A stretch of 5,718 bases of DNA, from contig JAAEMC010000214.1 of NCBI GenBank assembly GCA_024225895.1, positions 1-5,718 of the forward strand, given 5' to 3'. A program made the translations under genes and the position numbers. A model generated the notes under the pieces. The model worked only from the letters and a program-made list of their open reading frames with translations. It was not told the origin of the DNA and ran no database searches. This document shows positions 1 through 5,375 of the stretch, in pieces. Source of the DNA: Desulfobacteraceae bacterium. Lineage in GTDB: Bacteria; Desulfobacterota; Desulfobacteria; Desulfobacterales; Desulfobacteraceae. Within the stretch, counting starts at the first letter, position 1, and each line of letters opens with the position of its first letter.

Positions 1-18
1 AAGTCATTTAAAATTTCT

Positions 19-49
19 TTGAAATATGATTTTTAAAACACAATATAGA
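19..49 (+). promoter_or_regulatory. Weak candidate sigma-70 promoter for the unknown gene at 70
   Basis: TTGAAA at 19-24 could serve as a -35 box. A TATAGA at 44-49 could be the -10, but the spacer would be 19 bases, longer than the usual 17. The 69 bases before the gene are very AT-rich, so such matches come easily by chance. The true promoter may also lie left of the window. Confidence 0.25.
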
Positions 50-69
50 TTTTAGAAACAGGGGCAAAG

Positions 70-663
70 ATGCCGTTATCTTTTCAATCCGACAGCCATG
101 GTCAGATCGCATTTGGATTTTTCAATATTGAGGCTGATATGCTGCTTTTAGAACATTATTTCTTTTTTGCTAATGATTTTTGTCGTCTTGTGTGTGAATT
201 GGCACGAGATCCGGACTCTATTTCCAGAACAATTCAGATTAAGGGTTTTCATATTAAAGACAGGGATAAGATAGGGGATCTAATGGGGGCGATCCATGGT
301 ATCAGATTCAAGGGATTTATCGGAGAAATATACAAAAAATTTGCCTTTCCTGGAGATCAACGAGATTTTAAGCAGAATCCTTTAGGGTATCAGACAAGGT
401 CTGTTGTGAAATCCATTATCAAACCTTTTTCTGTCCAATGCGATATCGGGTTGACGATTCAAAAGAGCGGAGATGCCAGTATTTGTGAATACATATTTAA
501 AAGACCGGTCTTTTTTGAGTTGATTCATTATGTGTTAGAGGGCGGTTATCCAAGATGGAAAGATGGAATTCTGCCTGGCTATGCCGCTGAAATGAAAGAA
601 TGTCTTGAAAAATGTACAATATCGTATTTTAGAGATTTTGATTTGAGTGATATCATTGAATGA
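70..663 (+). CDS. Conserved-looking hypothetical protein with two CxxxC pairs
   Basis: A 197-residue protein that I do not recognise as a named family. The ATG is preceded by AGGGG at 60-64, five bases upstream, which supports this start. There is no signal peptide. The hydrophobic patch at about residues 24-41 is broken by E, H, N and D, so it is probably the core of a soluble domain rather than a membrane segment. Six cysteines are present: C38 and C42 form one CxxxC, C178 and C182 form another, and C124 and C139 lie between them. The first half is rich in Phe, Ile and Gly (AFGFFNIE near residue 14), and the C-terminal part is more charged. The gene converges on gspF, and its last 11 bases overlap the end of gspF, so both genes end inside each other without room for a separate terminator. 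Function cannot be inferred from its neighbours because the two genes are on opposite strands. The length, ribosome binding site and natural amino-acid composition make it very likely a real gene. Confidence 0.75.
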   Translation: MPLSFQSDSHGQIAFGFFNIEADMLLLEHYFFFANDFCRLVCELARDPDSISRTIQIKGFHIKDRDKIGDLMGAIHGIRFKGFIGEIYKKFAFPGDQRDFKQNPLGYQTRSVVKSIIKPFSVQCDIGLTIQKSGDASICEYIFKRPVFFELIHYVLEGGYPRWKDGILPGYAAEMKECLEKCTISYFRDFDLSDIIE

Positions 664-1888
664 GCTGATTGATTTCAATGATCGGCAGACAGATAGCGAA
701 AATAATGAGGGCCACTACAACTCCCATAATCAGGATGATCAAAGGAGAGATCAAAGATGCTGCCGTGGTGATGGCGTTTTGGACATCTTTTTCAAACAGG
801 TCAGCGGTCTTTTCAAGCATCTTTTCCATTTCTCCGCTTTTTTCGCCCACCTGGATCATCTGAGTAGCCAGGCTGGGAAATACCTTGCTGCTTTCAAGAA
901 CCTTGCTCAATTCCCCTCCCTGCTCAATGGTTTGAGAGGCTTCGGAAATCAGCTCGTAGAGGACCATGTTACCGGCAACACTTCTAGTAATATTCAAGGC
1001 AGTGAACATTGGAACTCCGTTTTCCAGCAACGAAGCCAGGGTTCTTGTGAATCTTGCCGTAACCAGTTTGCGTAATAAATTTCCTGTAACAGGTGCGAGA
1101 ATAAAGACCTTGTCAATGAAATAAGCTCCTTTTTGTGACTTTCTTAAGAAAACGTATATCGTAATCAGGATAAATGGAATCAAAAAGGCCGACCACCAAT
1201 ATGATTCAAAAAAAGAACTCACGGAAATAAGAATGCGTGTGGGTGTGGGAAGATTCTGATTCAGATCTGAAAAAATATCAATGATTCCGGGCACAACATA
1301 GGCCATCAGGATATAAAGCACTCCAAGCCCCACCAGGGACATAAAAACCGGATAGGCAAGGGCGGCCTGGATCTTTTTTTTTGTATCCTCTTTTTTTTCC
1401 ATGAAGTCTGCCAATCGTTCCAATACAATTTCCAGGGTGCCTGATGATTCCCCTGCACGAACCATATTGATGTACACAAGAGAAAAGACATTGGGATAAA
1501 GAGAGAGGGCATCTGCAAATGAATTGCCTTCCTCAATTGCATCCTTGACCTTGGATAATACCTTTTGAAATGTTTTTGACCTTGTCTGCGGGACCAGTGT
1601 ACCCACAGCTTTTACAAGCGGGAATCCTGCAGAAAGCAGGGTAGAAAGCTGACGGGTGATCATGGAAAGATCTGATGCGCTAACTCTTGTGAAAAGGGAG
1701 GATAATATAAATGTTCTTTGTGTTTTTCCATTGGCAAGCCGTCTGTTGGATTCTACTTTTTTTAAGGATGTTGCAAAAATTTTTTGCTGTCGCAATTTGG
1801 TTTTTGCGGCATGGTCGCTTTCAGCATCAATAATACCACTTGCTTTCTTCCCTTTGGCATCCAATGCCTTATATTCAAATACCGCCAT
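653..1888 (-). CDS. gspF: Type II secretion system inner-membrane platform protein GspF
   Basis: GspF is the polytopic inner-membrane protein that couples the GspE ATPase to pseudopilus assembly in type II secretion. The 411-residue length is normal for the family. The N-terminus MAVFEYKALDAKGKK is the classic GspF opening. Two T2SSF (PF00482-type) domains follow, at about residues 73-195 and 276-398. Each carries the repeated glycine-rich motif: RAGESSG at 144-150 and VGEKSGE at 347-353. Three membrane segments are visible, at about 177-200 (starting at the AYP motif), 229-248 and 378-403, as expected. The ending LPIIEINQLIQ points to GspF rather than the pilus protein PilC, though PilC is the main alternative. 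AAGGA at 1902-1898, nine bases before the ATG, supports the start. It is the only gsp gene in view: upstream lies a divergent ribosomal-protein operon and downstream a convergent unknown gene. Runs of nine and eight A on the coding strand (1374-1382 and 1391-1398) fall at residues 164-172, just before the first membrane segment. Confidence 0.93.
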   Translation of the reverse strand: MAVFEYKALDAKGKKASGIIDAESDHAAKTKLRQQKIFATSLKKVESNRRLANGKTQRTFILSSLFTRVSASDLSMITRQLSTLLSAGFPLVKAVGTLVPQTRSKTFQKVLSKVKDAIEEGNSFADALSLYPNVFSLVYINMVRAGESSGTLEIVLERLADFMEKKEDTKKKIQAALAYPVFMSLVGLGVLYILMAYVVPGIIDIFSDLNQNLPTPTRILISVSSFFESYWWSAFLIPFILITIYVFLRKSQKGAYFIDKVFILAPVTGNLLRKLVTARFTRTLASLLENGVPMFTALNITRSVAGNMVLYELISEASQTIEQGGELSKVLESSKVFPSLATQMIQVGEKSGEMEKMLEKTADLFEKDVQNAITTAASLISPLIILIMGVVVALIIFAICLPIIEINQLIQ

Positions 1889-1934
1889 TGGCCTTTATCC
1901 TTGTTTGACACATGTTTGTTTAGCAAGAAAAGAT

Positions 1935-1962
1935 ATTATCCCATGTGAAACCGGAATGCAAA
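1935..1962 (-). promoter_or_regulatory. Candidate sigma-70 promoter for gspF
   Basis: Read on the minus strand, TTTGCA (1962-1957; 4 of 6 to TTGACA) is followed after 16 bases by GATAAT (1940-1935; 5 of 6 to TATAAT). Transcription would begin near 1928 and give a leader of about 40 bases to the gspF ATG. The region is AT-rich, so this is a plausible but unproven match. Confidence 0.35.
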
Positions 1963-2008
1963 TATCATTTGGATATAAACACACTCCCCTTTGGCAATCA
2001 CTATTAAT

Positions 2009-2048
2009 AACCGGTATAAGAATCATTGAGATATTTTCCCTGCCGGTT
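2009..2048. repeat. Short inverted repeat AACCGG-N28-CCGGTT
   Basis: AACCGG at 2009-2014 is mirrored by CCGGTT at 2043-2048, with an ATAA just outside one arm and its near-complement outside the other. The 28-base spacing is too long for a tight hairpin but could suit a protein-binding pair of half-sites. It lies just upstream of the sigma-54-like element. These are among the few GC-rich hexamers in an AT-rich spacer. Chance cannot be excluded. Confidence 0.3.
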
Positions 2049-2064
2049 TTATCATTCTTTTTTT

Positions 2065-2080
2065 GGGCATTCATATTGCA
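2065..2080 (+). promoter_or_regulatory. Candidate sigma-54 (-24/-12) promoter upstream of rpmF
   Basis: GGGCATTCATATTGCA matches the RpoN consensus TGGCACG-N4-TTGCA at GGCA in the -24 box and at all of TTGCA in the -12 box. There are exactly ten bases between the invariant GG (2066-2067) and GC (2078-2079). Transcription would start near 2090 and run toward rpmF, leaving a leader of about 150 bases. A T-rich tract precedes it. A sigma-54 promoter requires an enhancer-binding activator, and none is encoded here. The match is seen directly; activity is inferred. Confidence 0.4.
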
Positions 2081-2140
2081 AAAATCCCACCTTTATTTGT
2101 TGAAAAGATTGCATTTTTAACTATTTTGAACTAACTTTTC

Positions 2141-2182
2141 TTGACTCTTTTAAGTATTTAGGGTAGATATGTGTGTTTTAAT
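2141..2182 (+). promoter_or_regulatory. Candidate sigma-70 promoter(s) for the rpmF operon
   Basis: TTGACT at 2141-2146 is 5 of 6 to the -35 consensus. Seventeen bases later comes TAGATA (2164-2169), a poor -10. A second option is an extended -10, TG-T-TTTAAT (2174-2182), where TTTAAT is 5 of 6 but has no good -35. Either would start transcription about 50-65 bases before rpmF. One of the two is likely the housekeeping promoter of the operon, but I cannot choose between them. Confidence 0.45.
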
Positions 2183-2238
2183 ACCATTGGGGCTTGAACA
2201 TGAAATTTGAAATAAAATAATATAGTTAGGAGAACAAA

Positions 2239-2424
2239 ATGGCAGTACCCAAACAAAAATGTTCCAAGGCAAGAGGCAGAAAAAGACGTACACATTATAA
2301 AACCAGTGCACCCACAGTATCTGTGTGTCCGGAATGCCAGGAACCCAAGCTTCCCCATGCAGCCTGCCCGGAATGCGGGGCATACAAAGACAGAAACGTA
2401 TTGGAAACGGCAGACGACGAATAG
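2239..2424 (+). CDS. rpmF: 50S ribosomal protein L32
   Basis: L32 is a small protein of the large ribosomal subunit. The 61-residue protein starts [20 protein letters not shown], the typical basic N-terminus that threads into rRNA. Two CxxC pairs follow, C30/C33 and C43/C46, so this is the zinc-binding (C+) form, in the usual pattern VCPEC and ACPECG. The C-terminus is acidic (ETADDE). AGGAG at 2228-2232 precedes the ATG by six bases. It is the first gene of the plus-strand operon, and acpP begins 20 bases after its stop. In many bacteria rpmF is followed by plsX and fab genes; here that block is missing. Because the protein is the zinc form, a zinc-free paralogue elsewhere is possible but not visible. 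Confidence 0.97.
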   Translation: MAVPKQKCSKARGRKRRTHYKTSAPTVSVCPECQEPKLPHAACPECGAYKDRNVLETADDE

Positions 2425-2444
2425 ACAAGGAGACTGTCCAACCC

Positions 2445-2678
2445 ATGACTGTTGAGACAAAAGTTAAAAAAGTAATTGCGGAAAAGATTTCTGATGTTGA
2501 TCTAGATGACATTGTAAACGAAGCCTCCCTTATTGAAGATCTGGGTGCGGATTCTTTGACCATTGTGGAATTGGTCATGTCAATGGAAGAAATTTTTGAA
2601 ATTGAAATCGATGATGATGATGCTGAAAAGCTTGTCACAGTCCAGGATGCCATTGATTATATCAAAGCCAAATCTTAA
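2445..2678 (+). CDS. acpP: Acyl carrier protein
   Basis: ACP carries growing acyl chains on a 4'-phosphopantetheine arm for fatty-acid synthesis and donates them to phospholipid and lipid A assembly in the cytoplasm. The 77-residue length and acidic composition are typical. The attachment site is Ser37 in [12 protein letters not shown] (residues 34-45), with the DSL motif and the following recognition helix intact. The C-terminal [13 protein letters not shown] is also standard. The frame stays open upstream to an ATG at 2325, but the extra 40 residues overlap rpmF and look nothing like ACP, so ATG 2445 is chosen. AAGGAG at 2427-2432 lies 12 bases before it, a rather long spacing, and there is no closer in-frame start. 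rpiB begins nine bases after the stop. The usual partner fabF is absent from this position. Confidence 0.96.
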   Translation: MTVETKVKKVIAEKISDVDLDDIVNEASLIEDLGADSLTIVELVMSMEEIFEIEIDDDDAEKLVTVQDAIDYIKAKS

Positions 2679-2687
2679 GAGGGAAAA

Positions 2688-3128
2688 ATGGATAAAGAAA
2701 AGTCCATTATAATCGGATGTGACCATGCTGCCTTTGAATTAAAGGAAAAACTCAAAGCTTACCTTTTTAATAAAGGCTTTAAAGTTGAAGATGCTGGAAC
2801 CTTTAATGAAGAATCTGTCAGCTACGTTGATTATGGCAAAAAAGTGGCCAAAGCGGTTTCTGACAATACCTATGAAAAAGGAATTCTTTTATGCGGTTCC
2901 GGTCTTGGTATGTCCATGGTGGCCAATCGTTTTCCAAAAGTCCGGGCGGCACTATGCTCTGACCTTTTTTCAGCCAAGATGAGCCGCCTGCACAATGACG
3001 CCAATATCCTGGTGCTTGGCGGTCGTATTATTGGCGATATTTTGGCTTTTGAACTGGTGCAGATTTTTCTTGACACCCCATTTGAAGGCGGAAGACACCT
3101 GGATAGGATAACAAGCATAGACAACTAA
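2688..3128 (+). CDS. rpiB: Ribose-5-phosphate isomerase B
   Basis: RpiB (LacA/RpiB family) interconverts ribulose 5-phosphate and ribose 5-phosphate in the non-oxidative pentose phosphate pathway, supplying precursors for nucleotides and riboflavin. The protein is 146 residues, the usual size. The N-terminal IIIGCDHAAFELKEKL holds the substrate-binding Asp12-His13 pair. The active-site loop LLCGSGLGMSMVANR (68-81) contains the conserved catalytic Cys69. RLHNDANILVLGGR (100-113) holds the conserved His102 and Asn103. The GSG at 70-72 replaces the GTG of the E. coli enzyme, a conservative change. GAGG at 2679-2682 precedes the ATG by five bases. Its place between acpP and glyA matches related deltaproteobacterial clusters. 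Assignment to galactose-6-phosphate isomerase (LacA/LacB) is unlikely, since no lac genes are nearby. Confidence 0.95.
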   Translation: MDKEKSIIIGCDHAAFELKEKLKAYLFNKGFKVEDAGTFNEESVSYVDYGKKVAKAVSDNTYEKGILLCGSGLGMSMVANRFPKVRAALCSDLFSAKMSRLHNDANILVLGGRIIGDILAFELVQIFLDTPFEGGRHLDRITSIDN

Positions 3129-3166
3129 CAGCACAATAATAAATTTGCCAGGAGGGCCGGCAACAG

Positions 3167-4408
3167 ATGGCTTATGTGGAGAAGATTGATACTGAGATTG
3201 CCAGGATTTTAGAAAAGGAAGCAGATAGACAAGAATACGGCCTGAATCTGATTGCGTCGGAAAATACGGTCAGCAATGCGGTGATGGAAGCCCAGGGCTC
3301 CATTTTAACCAACAAGTATGCCGAAGGATACCCTTCCAAAAGGTATTATGGCGGCTGTGAATATGTGGACCAGGCTGAATCCCTTGCCATAGAACGCGCC
3401 CAGACCCTTTTTGGCGCTGAATATGCCAATGTTCAGCCCCATTCGGGCTCACAGGCCAATATGGCGGTTTATTTCGCCCTCCTCGAACCTGGTGATAGGA
3501 TTCTAGCCATGGATTTATCCCATGGCGGCCATTTGACCCATGGAGCGAGTGTCAGTTTTTCAGGCAAATTATATGATTTTGCCCATTATGGTCTTTCCCA
3601 AGAAACAGAAATGATTGATCTGAATCAGGTAGCTGATTTGGCCAAAAAACATAAACCCAAACTGATTGTTGCCGGTGCCAGTGCCTATCCGCGTATATTG
3701 GATTTTGAAGGTTTTTCAGAAATTGCCAAATCTGTTGGCGCCCTGTTGATGGTGGATATGGCCCATATTGCAGGCCTGGTTGCCGCAGGAGTTCACCCAA
3801 CACCTGTCGGCCATGCCGATGTGGTGACCTCCACCACCCATAAGACTCTGCGTGGTCCAAGAGGTGGTTTGATTCTCTCAGATTCTCCCCATGCAAAAGA
3901 GATTGCAAGTCAGATATTCCCTGGAATCCAGGGAGGACCTTTAATGCATGTGATCGCGGCCAAAGCCGTGGCATTTAAGGAAGCTTTGCAGGAACCCTTT
4001 GCCGCATACCAGAAGCAAGTGGTGAAAAATACGGCTGCCCTGGCGTCAAAGATGATGGAAAGGGGATATAAGCTGGTTTCCGGTGGTACGGACAACCATC
4101 TGGTATTGGTGGATTTTACCCAAAAGGATATTTCAGGTAAGGATGCAGAGGAGCGGCTTGGCCAAGCAGGTATTACCGTGAATAAAAACACCGTCCCCAA
4201 TGATACAAGAGGCCCGTTTGTTACCAGTGGTATTCGGATCGGACTTTCTCTAATAACATCCCGGGGCATGGATGAGAATGCCGGTACTAATATTGCCGGT
4301 TTTATTTGTGATGTGCTGGATGATCCTTCACAGATTGCACCGGTCGCAAAAAAGGTCAAAGAGCTTTGTTGCCAATACCCTTTATTTAACGGGAATGCAT
4401 CAATATGA
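3167..4408 (+). CDS. glyA: Serine hydroxymethyltransferase
   Basis: GlyA is the PLP enzyme that converts serine and tetrahydrofolate to glycine and 5,10-methylene-THF, the main one-carbon source for thymidylate, purines and methionine. The 413-residue length is typical. Landmarks are [10 protein letters not shown] (27-36), [16 protein letters not shown] (48-63), the folate/PLP region [12 protein letters not shown] (87-98) and [14 protein letters not shown] (195-208). The PLP Schiff-base lysine is K226 in [12 protein letters not shown], and [20 protein letters not shown] follows at 251-270. R357 in SGIRIG is the expected carboxylate-binding arginine. Directly after it the usual GTPA reads GLSL (359-362), an unusual set of three changes with the frame intact. 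A strong AGGAGGG at 3150-3156 lies ten bases before the ATG. The stop overlaps the start of the next gene by four bases (ATGA), implying translational coupling to the deaminase. Confidence 0.96.
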   Translation: MAYVEKIDTEIARILEKEADRQEYGLNLIASENTVSNAVMEAQGSILTNKYAEGYPSKRYYGGCEYVDQAESLAIERAQTLFGAEYANVQPHSGSQANMAVYFALLEPGDRILAMDLSHGGHLTHGASVSFSGKLYDFAHYGLSQETEMIDLNQVADLAKKHKPKLIVAGASAYPRILDFEGFSEIAKSVGALLMVDMAHIAGLVAAGVHPTPVGHADVVTSTTHKTLRGPRGGLILSDSPHAKEIASQIFPGIQGGPLMHVIAAKAVAFKEALQEPFAAYQKQVVKNTAALASKMMERGYKLVSGGTDNHLVLVDFTQKDISGKDAEERLGQAGITVNKNTVPNDTRGPFVTSGIRIGLSLITSRGMDENAGTNIAGFICDVLDDPSQIAPVAKKVKELCCQYPLFNGNASI

Positions 4409-4866
4409 GCAATGATCCTTCCAAAAGGCCATCCTGGAATGAATATTTCATGGGAATTACAGATCTCGTCGCAAGCCGGGCTACATGTGTACGCCGCAGG
4501 GTTGGGGCAGTACTGGTCAAAGGAAAGCGGATACTGTGTTCAGGATACAATGGTGCACCCGCCCATGTTACCCACTGCCAGGATACCGGATGTCTGCGTA
4601 AACAGCTCAATGTACCGTCCGGAGAAAAACATGAGTTGTGCCGGGGGGTTCACGCTGAACAGAATGTGATTATCCAGGCGGCTTATTATGGAATCCAGGT
4701 AAAGGATGCCAGTCTGTACTGCACTACCCAGCCGTGTTCTATATGTGCCAAAATGATTATTAACGCGGGAATCAAAAAGGTATATTATAGAGAAGGCTAT
4801 GATGACCCCATGACCCTGGATATGTTTGACCAGGCTGGTGTGGTACTTGTTCACTTGAGAAGTTAA
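4405..4866 (+). CDS. dCMP deaminase (cytidine/deoxycytidylate deaminase family, ComEB-like)
   Basis: This zinc enzyme deaminates dCMP to dUMP, the substrate of thymidylate synthase. The 153-residue protein shows the family signature: HAE at 83-85 (zinc-binding His83 and proton-shuttling Glu85) and PCSIC at 110-114 (zinc-binding Cys111 and Cys114). [15 protein letters not shown] (27-40) and SGYNGAPA (46-53) are typical of dCMP deaminases and of ComEB homologues, and distinguish it from cytidine deaminase and from tRNA adenosine deaminase. Cys58 and Cys63 fall in the insert that binds a second zinc in some phage and bacterial dCMP deaminases. The start overlaps glyA in an ATGA, so it is probably translated by coupling. 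With GlyA making methylene-THF, the pair supplies both substrates for dTMP synthesis. It sits next to nrdR, which controls dNTP supply. Confidence 0.9.
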   Translation: MSNDPSKRPSWNEYFMGITDLVASRATCVRRRVGAVLVKGKRILCSGYNGAPAHVTHCQDTGCLRKQLNVPSGEKHELCRGVHAEQNVIIQAAYYGIQVKDASLYCTTQPCSICAKMIINAGIKKVYYREGYDDPMTLDMFDQAGVVLVHLRS

Positions 4867-4882
4867 ATATAAAGAGGCTCAC

Positions 4883-5371
4883 ATGAAATGCCCATTTTGC
4901 GGAAAACTGAACACACGAGTGGTTGATTCGCGGCCGGGCAAGATTGAATTTGAGGTTCGGCGACGTAGGGAATGTCAGGAGTGTACCCAAAGATTTACCA
5001 CCTTTGAGCGGGTGGAGCAAGTTCCGGTGATAATTATTAAAAAGGATAACCGCAGGGAAGAGTTCAACCGGAGCAAGGTATTGACAGGCATTAAAAAAGC
5101 CTGTGAAAAAAGAGCCATCAGCATCAATCAGATTGAAGAAATGGTGGAGACCATTGAGCGACAGTTAAGGGAACTCAATGACAAGGAAATCCCTTCCCAT
5201 GTGGTGGGTGAGAAAATCATTGAACGATTAAAAGAAATTGATGATGTAGCCTATGTGAGGTTTGCATCGGTGTACAGGGAATTCAAGGATGTGGATGATT
5301 TTATCCAGGAGCTCAAAAGCTTGATTCCTAAAGAAAAGACCCCTTCCAACAACCCGCCGGTTCAAGACTGA
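4883..5371 (+). CDS. nrdR: Transcriptional repressor NrdR
   Basis: NrdR senses ATP/dATP and represses ribonucleotide reductase genes by binding paired NrdR boxes. The protein is 162 residues, the normal length. The N-terminal zinc ribbon is complete: C3 and C6 in MKCPFCG, and C31 and C34 in ECQEC, with DSR at 15-17 and the basic stretch RRRR at 26-29 between them. The ATP-cone domain covers about 49-139, starting at VIIIKKDNRREEFNRSK, with VRFASVYREF (125-134) near its end. A loose, proline-rich tail follows (PSNNPPVQD). AGAGG at 4873-4877 precedes the ATG by five bases. The gene lies between the dCMP deaminase and ribD, the usual nrdR-rib neighbourhood. No ribonucleotide reductase gene is in the window, so its targets are elsewhere. 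Confidence 0.96.
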   Translation: MKCPFCGKLNTRVVDSRPGKIEFEVRRRRECQECTQRFTTFERVEQVPVIIIKKDNRREEFNRSKVLTGIKKACEKRAISINQIEEMVETIERQLRELNDKEIPSHVVGEKIIERLKEIDDVAYVRFASVYREFKDVDDFIQELKSLIPKEKTPSNNPPVQD

Positions 5372-5375
5372 ATTA

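Larger units (their letters stand above)
1889..2238. other. 350-bp divergent intergenic region between gspF and rpmF
   Basis: AT-rich spacer from which gspF is read leftward and rpmF rightward. I see no convincing gene, RNA gene or riboswitch in it. An open frame that runs from inside gspF to 2120 on the plus strand has no ribosome binding site and a composition unlike a protein. The region contains the candidate promoters and the inverted repeat listed separately. Confidence 0.8.

Noticed and set aside
38..53. NrdR-box-like string ACACAATATAGATTTT upstream of the unknown gene
   Set aside because: The left half fits the box well, but the right half lacks the mirrored GTGT, there is no second box at the usual spacing, and the downstream gene is not a ribonucleotide reductase.
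647..1075. Plus-strand open frame of 142 codons opposite gspF
   Set aside because: It lies wholly antisense to the conserved second domain of gspF and has no ribosome binding site. Its His/Gln/Arg-rich composition is typical of a shadow frame.
1656..2120. Plus-strand open frame of 154 codons running from gspF into the intergenic region
   Set aside because: Two thirds is antisense to the gspF start region, the rest is AT-rich spacer, and no ribosome binding site or recognisable motif is present.
2325..2444. Longer start for acpP
   Set aside because: It would add 40 residues overlapping rpmF with no similarity to ACP. The family length of 77 fits ATG 2445.
2150..2653. Minus-strand open frame opposite rpmF and acpP
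   Set aside because: Both genes on the plus strand are certain. The serine-rich product is what the reverse of an acidic ACP gene gives.
3129..3166. Possible riboswitch or promoter before glyA
   Set aside because: The 38-base gap holds only a strong ribosome binding site and is too short for a glycine or folate riboswitch.
3552..4359. Two minus-strand open frames opposite glyA
   Set aside because: They are shadows of a highly conserved gene, with no start signals or family motifs.
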